Below, one piece after another: positions 8,151-17,324 of a stretch of 64,000 nt of DNA. The stretch's first letter is position 1. Each line of letters starts with the position of its first letter. The position numbers and the translations under genes are program-made. The notes below the pieces were generated by a model. The model did no database searches. It saw only the letters and a program-made list of their open reading frames with translations, and was not told where the DNA came from. Source of the DNA: Roseiarcus sp963783175 (GTDB taxonomy: Bacteria; Pseudomonadota; Alphaproteobacteria; Rhizobiales; Beijerinckiaceae); assembly GCA_963783175.1 (NCBI GenBank), contig CAWANG010000036.1, forward strand, positions 208,230-272,229, read 5' to 3'.

Positions 8151-9041
8151 ATGTCGAAAATCGCCTTTCTCGGCCTCGGCAACATGGGAGCGCCGATGGC
8201 CGCCAATCTCGTCAAGGCCGGCCACGCGGTTCAGGGCTTCGACCTCGTCGAGGCCGCAAAGATGGCCGCCGCCTCGTCAGGCGTCTCAATCGCTCCGAGC
8301 GCGCGCGAGGCTGTCGCCGCCGCCGACACGGTCGTGACCATGCTGCCGGCCGGCAAGCACGTGCTCGCCAGCTGGTCCGACTTTCTGCCGGCCACGCCAA
8401 AGGGCGCGCTCGTCATCGACTGCTCGACCATCGACGTCGACAGCGCGAAGCGCGCGCACGAGGCGGGCGCCGCCGCGGGCGCGCTCACGCTCGACGCTCC
8501 GGTCAGCGGCGGCGTCGGCGGAGCGACCGCTGGCACGCTCACCTTCATGTGCGGCGGGTCGCCCGAGGCTTTCGCGCGGGCAAAACCGCTGCTCGAATCC
8601 ATGGGCAGGCGCATCGTCCATTGCGGGACTCAAGGGGCGGGGCAGGCGGCCAAGATCTGCAACAACATGATTCTCGGCGCGACCATGATCGTGACTTGCG
8701 AAGCCTTTGCGCTGGCCGAAAAGCTCGGCCTCGAGGCGCAGGCTTTGTTCGACGTCGCCTCGACCGCCTCGGGACAGTCGTGGTCGCTGACCAGCTATTG
8801 CCCGGTTCCCGGGCCGGTCCCGGCCTCGCCCGCCAATCGCGATTACAAGCCCGGATTCGCCGCGAGCCTGATGCTCAAGGATCTCAAGCTGGCGCAGGAG
8901 GCTGCGGCGAGCGTCGGCGCCGCGACCCCGCTCGGGGCCGAAGCCGCGCAGCTCTACGCCCTGTTCGTCGCCGCCGGCAACGGCGGGGATGACTTTTCCG
9001 GCGTGATCAACTTCCTGCGAGGGCCGCGCGGCTCCGCTTAG
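8151..9041 (+). CDS. mmsB: 3-hydroxyisobutyrate dehydrogenase
   Basis: 296 residues. The start at 8151 follows AGGAGATCAG and gives the Rossmann opening KIAFLGLGNMGAPMAANLVKAGH. The substrate-binding motif DAPVSGGVGGATAGTLTFMCGG lies at about 120, and the catalytic Lys region GAGQAAKICNNMILG at about 165-180, matching HIBADH enzymes. It oxidises 3-hydroxyisobutyrate to methylmalonate semialdehyde with NAD. Length fits the family. The upstream acyl-CoA dehydrogenase fits the same pathway; no hydratase, hydrolase or mmsA is in this window. Confidence 0.92.
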   Translation: MSKIAFLGLGNMGAPMAANLVKAGHAVQGFDLVEAAKMAAASSGVSIAPSAREAVAAADTVVTMLPAGKHVLASWSDFLPATPKGALVIDCSTIDVDSAKRAHEAGAAAGALTLDAPVSGGVGGATAGTLTFMCGGSPEAFARAKPLLESMGRRIVHCGTQGAGQAAKICNNMILGATMIVTCEAFALAEKLGLEAQALFDVASTASGQSWSLTSYCPVPGPVPASPANRDYKPGFAASLMLKDLKLAQEAAASVGAATPLGAEAAQLYALFVAAGNGGDDFSGVINFLRGPRGSA

Positions 9042-9423
9042 GAAAATCGGCGCGAAGATCCAGATTGTGACGAGATGGGCCGCGACCTCGGTTGGCGTTT
9101 CGTAAGCGTCTGCGGCGGGTTAGCGCCAGGCGGTCTTTTTCGCGGCTTGCCCGCGGGTGCAGGCGAAACTTTCGGTGTGACCAACTTCCAGCGGGGCGGG
9201 GGCGCTTCTTCTTGGAAAAATGAACGTCTATTCACGAAGTGCCTGAATCGTCAAGCAAATGTGAAAGAAAAACGCGATTTGCCGCCGGGCTGCCGCTATT
9301 TTATCAAACTGTGACCGAAGTGCAGCGGGAGTGTATAGGTCGAACGTCAAACGCTTATGCGGGTGGCGACGCAGTGTTGGTCCGGCCCGGACTTGGGCCA
9401 AGGCCGGGTTTCGGAGGTGGAAC
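9042..9423. other. Gap between mmsB and the glycine-rich gene
   Basis: These 382 bases hold no supported gene. Short frames on the plus strand have no ribosome binding site and no family resemblance. The last 100 bases are richer in A/T and probably contain the promoter of the glycine-rich gene, but no convincing -35/-10 pair is seen. Confidence 0.5.
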
Positions 9424-9855
9424 ATGCGCAATTCGATTTCTAGGACGATTGTCGCCGGGGTGGCGGCGCTTGCCATGGCGGCGGCCGTCATCCTCCCGAC
9501 GACTCCGGCGTCGGCCGGCGGCTTCAGAGTGGGCGGCGGCGGCTGGGGTGGCGGTTGGCACGGCGGCGGCTGGCATGGTGGCTGGGGCGGCGCTGGCTGG
9601 CGCGGAGGCTGGGGCGCCGGCCGGGGGGTCTGGCATGCGGGCTACTGGCGCAACGGCTATTGGTACAACGGCTGGTGGGGCCCGGCGATCGCCGCCGGCG
9701 TCCTCGCCGGCGCCGCGCTCGCGACCTATCCCGCCTGGGGCTATGGCGGCTACGGCTATGGGTACGGCGGCGGTGGCGGCGGTTGCTGGCAGTATCGACC
9801 GACCTTCGACGGCTACGGCAACCCCCTCGGCCAGAGCTGGGTCAATCTCTGCTAA
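9424..9855 (+). CDS. Secreted glycine/tryptophan-rich protein
   Basis: 143 residues, start at 9424 behind GGAGGTGG. A signal peptide (residues 1 to about 34, ending TTPASAGG) is followed by repeats rich in Gly, Trp and His such as GGWGGGWHGGGWHGG. A hydrophobic alanine stretch (AIAAGVLAGAALATYPA) and a C-terminal part with two Cys and YRPTFDGYGNPLGQSWVNLC follow. This layout is common in small rhizobial envelope proteins of unknown function. The hydrophobic stretch could anchor it in a membrane. A terminator follows. Confidence 0.75.
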   Translation: MRNSISRTIVAGVAALAMAAAVILPTTPASAGGFRVGGGGWGGGWHGGGWHGGWGGAGWRGGWGAGRGVWHAGYWRNGYWYNGWWGPAIAAGVLAGAALATYPAWGYGGYGYGYGGGGGGCWQYRPTFDGYGNPLGQSWVNLC

Positions 9856-9874
9856 AGGTTGCGTTGTCGCGCTT

Positions 9875-11029
9875 TCAACCAGGGCCTCGCGCAAGCGGGG
9901 CCCTTTTCGCTTTCGGCCTCGGCCAGAAGACGCCCCCCGTCGTCGGGTTCGGAACCCCGGTCGTGGTCGGAAACGAGAGGGGCAGGCCGCGCCGCGAGCG
10001 CAGCGCGAGATAGGCGAAACATTGCGCTTCGATGCTGTCGCCGTCGAAGCCGATCGCCTCGACCGGCTCGACGCGGACTTGAAGCCGCTGGCTGAGCAGG
10101 CGCATGAGGTTCTCGTTCCGCCGTCCGCCGCCGCCGACCAGCCAGCGCGCCGGGGCACGCGGGACATGGCTCAGCGCCGCCGCGGTCGAATCGACCGTGA
10201 AGGCGCTGAGAGTCGCCGCGCCGTCCGCGTCGCTCAAGCGGCTGACGCAGGCGGCCCGGGCGGTGAAATGATTGCGGTCGAGCGATTTCGGCGCCGGGCG
10301 CGCGAAATAGGGGTCGTCCATGAGGAACGCAAGCGTGGCGGGGTCGACGCGCCCGCTTTGCCCGAGCGTCCCGTTTTCGTCGAAGCCCAGTCCTCGCCTT
10401 GATGTGAGAAAATCGTCGATCAGCGCGTTGGCCGGGCCGGTGTCGAAGGCGATGATCTCGCCCTTCGCCCCGAGATAGGTGACGTTGCCGACCCCGCCCC
10501 AGTTGAGGATCATGAGCGGGCGCTCGAGGCTTGCAGCCATGGCCGCGTGATAGACCGGCGCGAGCGGCGCGCCCTCGCCCCCCGCCTTGACATCGGCCGA
10601 ACGGAAGTCCGAGACGACGTCGATGCCGAGCGCGGCCGCCGCGCGCGCGCCGTCGCAAAGCTGGCGCGTTACGCCTTCGCGCGGCCGGTGGAGGATGGTC
10701 TGGCCATGCAGCCCAGCCAACGCGATGCTCTCGCGTGCAATCGAAAATCGCTCGAGAAACGCCTCGACCGCCGCGACATGGGCGTCGGTCACGTCGCGCT
10801 CGAGCGTGAGTTGGGGCGCCTGGGCTTTGCTCAAGTCGGCGACCACCGCGCGCAAGCGCTGGGCGACGCCTTTGGGGTAGGGGAAGGTCGCGGCCGGCCC
10901 GGCTAAGAGCCGCGCCTCGCCGTCGCTCTCGATCAGCGCGACGTCGATCCCGTCCATCGACGTGCCGCTGATGACCCCGATCGCAATCTCCACCCCCTCG
11001 GGTGAGGGGTGATCGCGCTGCGCCGTCAT
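9875..11029 (-). CDS. anmK: Anhydro-N-acetylmuramic acid kinase
   Basis: 384 residues from ATG 11029. The enzyme phosphorylates and hydrates 1,6-anhydroMurNAc in cell-wall recycling. The family opening IGVISGTSMDGIDVALIE with the Asp-containing ATP motif, the segment GLHGQTILHRP, NWGGVGNVTYL, FDTGPANALID and the late glycine-rich LVGGGGRRNENLM are all present. The start codon lies in a dispersed inverted repeat; a GTG at 10993, directly before EIAIGVISGTS, is an alternative. The last about ten codons overlap the terminator of the converging gene and are rich in Lys/Arg/Pro, so the extreme C-terminus may not be conserved. Confidence 0.92.
   Translation of the reverse strand: MTAQRDHPSPEGVEIAIGVISGTSMDGIDVALIESDGEARLLAGPAATFPYPKGVAQRLRAVVADLSKAQAPQLTLERDVTDAHVAAVEAFLERFSIARESIALAGLHGQTILHRPREGVTRQLCDGARAAAALGIDVVSDFRSADVKAGGEGAPLAPVYHAAMAASLERPLMILNWGGVGNVTYLGAKGEIIAFDTGPANALIDDFLTSRRGLGFDENGTLGQSGRVDPATLAFLMDDPYFARPAPKSLDRNHFTARAACVSRLSDADGAATLSAFTVDSTAAALSHVPRAPARWLVGGGGRRNENLMRLLSQRLQVRVEPVEAIGFDGDSIEAQCFAYLALRSRRGLPLSFPTTTGVPNPTTGGVFWPRPKAKRAPLARGPG
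9881..9907 (+). terminator. Rho-independent terminator after the glycine-rich gene
   Basis: A GGGCC...GGCCC stem with a short GCAA-type loop is followed by TTTT on the plus strand. It overlaps the last codons of anmK, which reads in the opposite direction. Confidence 0.6.
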
Positions 11030-11150
11030 TGCGAGAAGCGTAGCGACGAAGCGATCCAGTGAGCGCAAGGCAAAGGCGTTTGCTCTGGATTGCTTCGCCA
11101 TAGCCCGTCGAAAGACGGGCGTCTTCGACGCCCTATGGCTCGCAATGACG
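11023..11150. repeat. Dispersed palindromic repeat of rhizobial type
   Basis: The segment opens CGTCATTGCGAGAAGCG and ends GCTCGCAATGACG, so its ends are inverted copies. Inside lie a second pair (GAAGCGATCCA and TGGATTGCTTCG) and a third hairpin (AGCCCGTCGAAAGACGGGC). This is the well-known alphaproteobacterial interspersed palindrome. It sits between the adenosyltransferase gene and anmK and supplies the likely start codon of anmK. Confidence 0.8.
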
Positions 11151-11162
11151 CTCTCCGCTCGG

Positions 11163-11768
11163 TCACTCGCTTTCGCCCTGGTTCGCGCCGGGCGCCCATA
11201 GCACGTCGGCCATCCCAAAGTCGTTGGCCGCGCGCGCGGCGACGAACAGGTAGTCGCTCAGGCGGTTGACATAGGCGAGGGCGGCGTCGCCGACCTCCTC
11301 GCCCTCGATCGATGCCAGCGCGACCATGGCTCGCTCGGCCCGCCGGCAGACAGCGCGGGCCTGATGCAGGGCGACGGCGGCCCCCGAGCCGCCCGGCAGG
11401 ACGAACGACCGCAGCGGCTGCAGCCTCGCGTTCAGCGCGTCGATCGCGCGTTCGAGCGCCTCGACTTGAGACGGCGCGATTCGCAGCGCCGCGCCTGGCT
11501 TTTCGTCCGCCGGAGGCGGCAGACAGATATCGGCGCCGAGATCGAAGAGATCGTTCTGGATCCGCTTCAGCATTGGCTCGATCGCGACATCGGCGGCGTC
11601 GTTCCAGTCGCCGACCGCGATGAGCGCAAGCCCGATCGCGCAATTCGTCTCGTCGACGTCGCCCATCGCTGCGACCCGCGCGTCGCTCTTCGCCCGCCGC
11701 GACCCGTCACCGAGCCCGGTCTCGCCCTTGTCGCCGGTCCGCGTATAGATGACGTTGAGTTTGACCAT
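11163..11768 (-). CDS. PduO-type cob(I)yrinic acid a,c-diamide adenosyltransferase
   Basis: 201 residues. It transfers the adenosyl group of ATP to cob(I)alamin to make coenzyme B12. The N-terminal ATP motif YTRTGDKGETGLGDGSR, the motif GDVDETNCAIG, and the C-terminal RRAERAMVAL and NRLSDYLFVAAR helices are diagnostic of the PduO/MMAB family. Length is normal. It is a single gene between a repeat and the TIGR02302 gene; no B12 riboswitch is seen. Methylmalonyl-CoA mutase, a likely user of the cofactor, would fit with the valine genes nearby, but it is not in the window. Confidence 0.93.
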   Translation of the reverse strand: MVKLNVIYTRTGDKGETGLGDGSRRAKSDARVAAMGDVDETNCAIGLALIAVGDWNDAADVAIEPMLKRIQNDLFDLGADICLPPPADEKPGAALRIAPSQVEALERAIDALNARLQPLRSFVLPGGSGAAVALHQARAVCRRAERAMVALASIEGEEVGDAALAYVNRLSDYLFVAARAANDFGMADVLWAPGANQGESE

Positions 11769-11992
11769 GGTCTCCCGCTTGCGTTTTGACGCGTCGATGC
11801 GCGCAGATTCGCTCCGGTTTCTCGCCTAGCGCGGACAAAGCCGCGCGTCCACCGAGAGAATAAGGCGAGCCGCCGCCCCTGGGCTTGCTCGCTCGGGAAT
11901 CCGGGCAAGTAAAGCTGTAGCGGCATCGCCCGTGGGGCAGCTCAGTATTTTGAGTTCCGCGGCCGCGAAACCATAGCGCGCCGGCCCCGCCC

Positions 11993-14596
11993 TCAGTCCC
12001 GCTTCATCAGCCGTTCGAGGTAGTCGCGCTCGTCGACCGGGCGGGCGGGGTCGGCGAGGCGACGGCGGAGCTCCTCCATGACCCGGCGCGCGCGCTCGGC
12101 GGCGCCCGCCGACTCCTTGAGCGGCCCGTCCTCGCGGCCCTTGTCGCCCTCGGCGCCGCGGCCGAGCGGATCGTCGCCGGGCGGCTGGCCCGGCCGGCCC
12201 CGGCGCGCGACATAGCTGCCCTTGCCGTTGCGCCCCTGTCCCTGGCCCTGCATCTGCTTCTCGAGCCCCTGCGCGCCTTCCCGCAGCGCTTCGAGCGCGC
12301 GGCCCTGCGCGTCGACCGCCGCGCCCTTGCCGCCTTTGCCGCCTTTGCCGTCCTTGCCGGGCTTGCCCTGATCGCCGGAGAGGTCGCCTTCGGCCTCCTT
12401 CATGTCGCCTTGGGCGTCGTCGAAGCCCTTCTCGCCCTTCATCCCCAGGCTCTTGAGCTTGCGCTGCAGTTCGGCCAGCCGGTCGCGCAGCGCGCCCTGA
12501 CGCTCGTCGAGCGGCAGCCCGTCCTGGTCCGCTTGGTCTTGGTCGGGCTTGGCGGACGAGTCGGCGTCGTTGTCGCCCTGGTCGGGGGAATTCGAACCAT
12601 CGTCGTTCGGCTGCGCCTGCTGGTCGTCCTGTCCCGGGGCCGCCCGGTTCTTCGCCCGCTTCCGCGCGCGATCGCGCTGATCGCTGCGGAAGGTGTCATC
12701 GCGCAGCGCCTGCTGATCGTGCAGGAGCTTCTCGAGTTCGCCGATCTGTTTGCGCATCTCGCGTTCGGCCGGGCTTTCCTGGCCTTCGCGGGCGCTGCGC
12801 ATGTTCTCGAACATCTCCTGCATCTGGTCGAGCATCGCCTGGGCGTCCTCGCGCGAGCCGTTGCGGGCGGTGTCCTCCATCTGGTCGAGCAACTTATCGA
12901 GATCCTGCGCTTGAAGGTTCTGGTCTTCGGCGTTGCTGTCGGGCTCCGAGTTGCGCGCCATCTCGCTCATGAAGCGATTGGCGGCCTCGCGCAATTGCTC
13001 CATGAGTTTGCGGATTTCCTGATCGCTCGCGCCGCGCTGAAGCGCTTCGCGCAGGGCCTGCTCGGCGGCGCGCAGGTCGCGCTCGGCCTGCGAGGCGTCG
13101 CCGTCCTCGATCTGCTGCGCCATCGCCCACAGCATCGCGGCGACGTCGAGGAGATCGGCATCGCTTTTGGCGGCGTGCAGCGAGGTGTTGGCCTGTTTCA
13201 GGCCGAGATAGATCTTGGCCGGCGTGTCGAACAGCTCCGGCGCGATCGCGAGGCCGGTCAGCGCCGTCTGGACCCGTTTGGGCGCATTGTCAGGGTCGAG
13301 AATAAGGTCGCGGCGCTGTTCGACCAGCGCCCGCGCCAGCGGATTGTGGAAGATTCGCTGCGGCAGCGTCACCTCGATCGGCGCGCTCTGGCCGGTCTTG
13401 CCCGAAATGCTGACGGCGCTGAGCCGCATCGTGACCTTCGCGCCCGCCCACGGGTGTTCAGAGAGGTCGACCGTCGTTTTCGCGTCGCCTACGCCATTGG
13501 CGGTCGGCGGCAGTTGGAGGCCGGCCTGCGGCGGCGGCGCAAGCGTGCGCGGAGCGGGACCCGTCCCATTCTGCGGACGCGCGAAGTCAGCCCGGGCGCT
13601 CGCTAGTCCAAATCGATCGTCGACATGGTAGGCGAGCGTCAGCGAGCCGCTGATGTTGGCCCGCGGGTCCTCGGTCGACACGATCGTCGGCGCGCCGGCC
13701 GGCGTGACCGCGAGGACGGCGACGGCCACAGGAGCGCCGCTCCGCAGGATTGTCGCCTTGCCGCCGCCATGGATCGTCCATCGCTTTTCGGTTTGGGCCT
13801 TTTCAGGCCCCTCGCCCTTTTGATCCGACGGGCTGATCGCCCCCTCGATCCGCGTTTCGACCAGGCTCGGGTCGCCACGCACGACCAGGACCGAATCTTC
13901 GGGAACGTTGAGCGTCTGCGGGGCTGTGTTTTTGAAGTCGACCACCACCGCCGGCCGGCCGGCGTAGGGCGGCGGGTCGATCCAGGCGTCGATGCGGCTC
14001 GCCGCCGCTGCGGCGATCGCCTCGTCGCTGCGCCAGTCGAAGGCCGCCGCGAGGCGGCCATAGGTTTCCGGCCCGGCCGCGACCGCCGCCGCGAAGGCGA
14101 GCAGAGCCACGCCGAAGCGAATCGCGTAGGGGTCGCGCTCGGCCATCCGCGGCGAGGGCGGGGCGACGCGTATCGCGTCGACCGCGCGCTCGAGACGCGC
14201 CCGGTGCGCCGCCCACATCGCCCGCGTGCCCGGATCGCCGTCGTCGTTGGCGAGGCTGTCGGCGAGCGAGGAGGCCGGACGATGGTTTGCTCCTGCGTCG
14301 CGGTCGAGCCGGGCGAGAACGTCGCGCGCCGCCGGGCGCCGCATGCGCGCCAGCGGTGACAGCGCAATCCCGCCGGCGACCGCAAAGAGGACGATCCCCG
14401 CGATGCGGAACGACCGCGGCGCGAACTGCCACAACCCTAGCCAGGAGGCGGCGAGGAAGAGAATGACGACCGCGAGCGCAAACACGAGCGGCGGCCACGC
14501 CCGCTCGGCCACGAGGACGCGCCGCGCCAAGGTCGCGAGCGCGGCGAGACGCCCGCCCTGTCCGGCGCCGATTGATGGTTGGTCCGAATCCTTCAC
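11993..14596 (-). CDS. TIGR02302 (DUF4175) family membrane protein
   Basis: 867 residues. Two N-terminal membrane helices (about 38-55 and 65-82) and one near 165 are followed by a large domain and a very long low-complexity C-terminal third rich in Glu, Gln, Asp, Gly and Lys (for example QGKPGKDGKGGKGGKG). This is the alphaproteobacterial low-complexity family TIGR02302. Its role is unknown; in many Rhizobiales it lies beside lysA and lptM as here. The charged helical tail suggests a cytoplasmic or periplasmic scaffold. The long open frame on the opposite strand is a composition shadow. Confidence 0.88.
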   Translation of the reverse strand: MKDSDQPSIGAGQGGRLAALATLARRVLVAERAWPPLVFALAVVILFLAASWLGLWQFAPRSFRIAGIVLFAVAGGIALSPLARMRRPAARDVLARLDRDAGANHRPASSLADSLANDDGDPGTRAMWAAHRARLERAVDAIRVAPPSPRMAERDPYAIRFGVALLAFAAAVAAGPETYGRLAAAFDWRSDEAIAAAAASRIDAWIDPPPYAGRPAVVVDFKNTAPQTLNVPEDSVLVVRGDPSLVETRIEGAISPSDQKGEGPEKAQTEKRWTIHGGGKATILRSGAPVAVAVLAVTPAGAPTIVSTEDPRANISGSLTLAYHVDDRFGLASARADFARPQNGTGPAPRTLAPPPQAGLQLPPTANGVGDAKTTVDLSEHPWAGAKVTMRLSAVSISGKTGQSAPIEVTLPQRIFHNPLARALVEQRRDLILDPDNAPKRVQTALTGLAIAPELFDTPAKIYLGLKQANTSLHAAKSDADLLDVAAMLWAMAQQIEDGDASQAERDLRAAEQALREALQRGASDQEIRKLMEQLREAANRFMSEMARNSEPDSNAEDQNLQAQDLDKLLDQMEDTARNGSREDAQAMLDQMQEMFENMRSAREGQESPAEREMRKQIGELEKLLHDQQALRDDTFRSDQRDRARKRAKNRAAPGQDDQQAQPNDDGSNSPDQGDNDADSSAKPDQDQADQDGLPLDERQGALRDRLAELQRKLKSLGMKGEKGFDDAQGDMKEAEGDLSGDQGKPGKDGKGGKGGKGAAVDAQGRALEALREGAQGLEKQMQGQGQGRNGKGSYVARRGRPGQPPGDDPLGRGAEGDKGREDGPLKESAGAAERARRVMEELRRRLADPARPVDERDYLERLMKRD

Positions 14597-14701
14597 CGCG
14601 ATGCCGTGATCCGTTGTTGACGATTCGATTCGATTTTAAGGCAATTTCCGGGCCAGCGCACGAGGCTAACCGCCCGTCCCGACTCCCGCGACGCCTAACG
14701 A

Positions 14702-15974
14702 TCACCGCAACCACGGCGGAAGTGTGTCGAGGGCGATCAATTCCTCGTAGCTCGTGCCGCGGCCTCACGACCGCATATTGCTCGCCCTTCACTAGAACTT
14801 CGGGAATCAGGAGGCGGGAATTGTAGGTCCCGGCCTGCACCGCCCCATAAGCGCCGGCGCTCATCACCGCGATCAGGTCGCCGGGCGCGATTTCGGGCAG
14901 GTCACGGTCGAGCGCCAGATAGTCGCCGCTCTCGCAGACCGGGCCGACGATATCGCTTCGCGTCAAATGCGCCGCTCGCGGCTCCGGTTCATTCACCGGC
15001 AGAATGTCGTGATGCGCGTCGTAGAGAGTCGGCCGCACAAGATCGTTCATCGCCGCATCGACAATGACGAAGCGCTTGTTTTCGCCCTTCTTGAGGTAGA
15101 TGACCGAGGCGACCAGAACGCCGGCGTTGCCGACGATGGCCCGGCCCGGCTCCAGCATCACCTTGCAGTTGAGCGCCGCAGTGTGGCGGGCGACGATCTT
15201 GGCGTAATCTTCCGGGAAGGGCGGCGGAGTGTTGTCGGTCCGGTAGGGAATCGCCAAGCCCCCGCCGAGATCGACATGCTCGATTGCGTGCCCGTCGGCC
15301 CTCAGCGTGCGCACGAAGTCGGCGAGCAGGGCGAACGCGTCATCGAACGGCTTAAGATCGGTGATCTGCGAGCCGATATGCATGTCGACGCCGCGAACGC
15401 TCAAGCCCGGCAGGCTGCGAGCGTAAGAGTAAACGTCGCGGGCGCGCGAGATCGGCACGCCGAACTTGTTCTCCGATTTGCCGGTCGCGATCTTGGCGTG
15501 GGTCAGCGCGTCGACATCGGGATTGACCCGGATGGCGATCGGCGCAACCGCGCCGCGGCTTGTCGCCGCGCGCGACAGCGCCTCGAGTTCCGGCTCCAAT
15601 TCGACGTTGAAGCAGAAGATGTTCTCATCGAGCCCGAGGTTCATCTCGTTCAGCGTCTTGCCGACCCCGGAAAAGATGATGCGCTCGCCGGGTACGCCCG
15701 CCGCCCGCGCCCGCCTCAATTCCCCTTCGCTGACGACGTCCATGCCAGCGCCGAGCTTCGCCAGCGTCGTCAGCACCGCCTGATTCGAATTGGCCTTCAT
15801 CGCATAGAAGACAAGCGCGTTCTGCCCGGCGAAGGCGTCGCGGAACGCCTCGAAATGCTGCTCGATCGCCGCGCTCGAATAGCAATAGAAGGGCGTTCCT
15901 ACGGCTTCGGCGATGGTCGTCAGCGCGACGCCCTCGGCGTGAAGGTTGCCGTTGCGATAGGAGAAGGGAGGCAT
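14702..15974 (-). pseudogene. lysA: Diaminopimelate decarboxylase, C-terminal frame broken
   Basis: The enzyme makes lysine from meso-diaminopimelate with PLP. Seen: PLP lysine in FYAMKANSNQAVL (about residue 58), the glycine-rich phosphate loop HVDLGGGLAIPY, LEPGRAIVGNAG and CESGDYLALD. After VKGEQYAVVRPR the frame slips near 14757; dropping one base from the GCCGCGG run restores TSYEELIALDTLPPWLR and a stop at 14702, the usual LysA ending. Without that correction the frame runs far into the next gene. As lysA is normally essential and all else is conserved, a sequence error is likelier than a real mutation. It follows lptM by 12 bases. Confidence 0.88.
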
Positions 15975-15986
15975 GGCGTTGATGGA

Positions 15987-16220
15987 CTATTTCAACAGGA
16001 AATCGAGGAAAAACGGCTGATTCGGCGCTTTAATCGGCGGGATGGACGGTTTGCTCAATGAGCCCAGGCCATTCGGATTCGCCGGCTTCGGCGGCGCATT
16101 GGGGTCGGGAGGGGGCTCGAGCGGGCCATATCGTCCGCAAGCCGAAAGAAGCGCCAGCGCCGCGGTGAGCGCCAGCAGGCGCCCGCGCCGGGCGAAAGGA
16201 TACGGGAATAGAGTGGCCAC
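15987..16220 (-). CDS. lptM: Small lipoprotein LptM
   Basis: 77 residues from GTG 16220, which has GGAG about 8 bases upstream. The N-terminal signal ends in the lipobox LLSACGRYGPLEPPP, typical of LptM (YifL), the lipoprotein that helps LptD mature in the outer membrane. The rest is proline-rich. It lies directly upstream of lysA, as in many Proteobacteria. Smaller than average genes are easily missed, but lipobox and position agree. Confidence 0.8.
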   Translation of the reverse strand: MATLFPYPFARRGRLLALTAALALLSACGRYGPLEPPPDPNAPPKPANPNGLGSLSKPSIPPIKAPNQPFFLDFLLK

Positions 16221-16300
16221 GAACGACTCCGGATGGTCGCCGGCACTATACAGAATCCGCGAGCGGAGGCGAGGTTGTGCGGCCTTACTCGATGGATGCG

Positions 16301-16720
16301 TCAGGGCGGCGTCCGGTCGAAGACCTTGAAGCCCGGCGGGATCAGGGCCCAGGGAGGGCGGCCGGCCGCGAAGATCGCCATCGTTGGATGGAAGGCTGAC
16401 GGATCGTCCAGCGAGCCCGCGTACAGCGTATACCAGTCGGTCTTGCCGATCTCGCCGCCGAACACCAGGCTCATGCAAACGGAACAGCGGTTTCGCACCG
16501 CGTCGCCGCCATTCGCCGCCTTGGACCTGAATTGGCGGGCTTCGCCGCTGAAGCGAACCTCAGTCGCCTTGAAGCCCATGAAGGGCACGAAGCCCGACCC
16601 CGAGGCTTTGCGGCAGTCGGCGCAATAGCAATGGCCCGAGGCAAGCGACTCGCCCACCGCTTCATAGCGCAGCGCCCCGCAAAGGCAGCCGCCCGTGTAA
16701 CACTTCGCCTCGCTGTTCAT
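16301..16720 (-). CDS. GFA family protein (DUF636, Zn-binding)
   Basis: 139 residues, start MNSEAKCYTGGCLCG at 16720 chosen over an upstream in-frame codon because it opens directly with the zinc motif. Zinc ligands of the glutathione-dependent formaldehyde-activating fold are visible: CxCG (GCLCGALRY), HCYCADCRK and NRCSVC. Most members other than true Gfa have unknown substrates, so catalytic formaldehyde activity is not claimed. Divergent from the SRP RNA region. Confidence 0.85.
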   Translation of the reverse strand: MNSEAKCYTGGCLCGALRYEAVGESLASGHCYCADCRKASGSGFVPFMGFKATEVRFSGEARQFRSKAANGGDAVRNRCSVCMSLVFGGEIGKTDWYTLYAGSLDDPSAFHPTMAIFAAGRPPWALIPPGFKVFDRTPP

Positions 16721-17112
16721 TGCCGGATGCTCGCTGGTGTCGAAACCTGACGCGCATGGATGGAGCGGTCGAAGCCTGGATGCAACCGGGGAATCAGCAA
16801 TTTCATTTGCCAAAAACGGAAATTTCTGCTACGCATTTCCCCACGCCGCAGAAACGTGCCGCAAAGGCGCCAGCCAGGGATGACAGAGAAGAAAGACGTC
16901 TGGCGCAAAGCCTGAGACCGGACCAGATTTTTTTGTTTTTTCAGCTGTAACTTTTTGAAAAGTCGCGATTCGGACGAATAAAACCAAGCAAAACCAAGCA
17001 ATTTTACTTGGATCAGCTTGGTTTTTGCCTGGACGTATTTGGCTGAATCGTCTCATATGGCCGGAGCCGGACAGCCCCTTGCGCCGGGTCCCGCCATGGT
17101 CCACATAGGCGC
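16721..17112. other. Gap with A/T-rich hairpin before the SRP RNA
   Basis: No gene is supported here. AAAACCAAGC (16990-16999) and its exact inverse GCTTGGTTTT (17016-17025) form a 10-bp stem followed by TTT, with a further direct copy of AAACCAAGC just before. It can serve as a terminator or as part of the promoter region of the SRP RNA. Confidence 0.5.
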
Positions 17113-17210
17113 CGGGAGGTTGGCGAAGGACGTACCGCTCGCCAACCGGGTCAGGTCCGGAAGGAAGCAGCCCTAACGAGACAGGGCGGGTCTTTGTCCA
17201 ACCTCCCACT
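17113..17210 (+). ncRNA. ffs: Signal recognition particle RNA (4.5S type)
   Basis: The universal core GGTCAGGTCCGGAAGGAAGC and following AGCCCTAACGAG is at about 17150-17178. The flanks GGGAGGTTGG and CCAACCTCCC pair to close the hairpin, giving a small SRP RNA of about 98 nt. The ends are estimated from the pairing. It binds Ffh to target membrane proteins. It stands about 115 bases before dnaX, a frequent arrangement in Alphaproteobacteria. Confidence 0.92.
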
Positions 17211-17324
17211 GTGCATGCTTGCTGTGCGGCGCTGGCGAGGGTGTTAGCCCCGCGCGCAAGGCGACCCTCGAGCGAAACCTGAGATGCTCCGACATCAACT
17301 CTTCACCGGCGAGAGAGGCGGCCG

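Noticed and set aside
9500..9620. Tandem DNA repeat array
   Set aside because: It is the glycine/tryptophan codon repetition of a secreted protein; units are irregular.
11769..11992. B12 riboswitch before the adenosyltransferase
   Set aside because: No B12-box-like motif or suitable structure was seen.
12410..13606. 398-codon open frame on the plus strand
   Set aside because: It is antisense to the TIGR02302 gene; high GC and the charged repeats of that gene keep it open. No family features.
13803..15974. 723-residue LysA
   Set aside because: The last 300 residues are shadow of the TIGR02302 gene after the frame slip.
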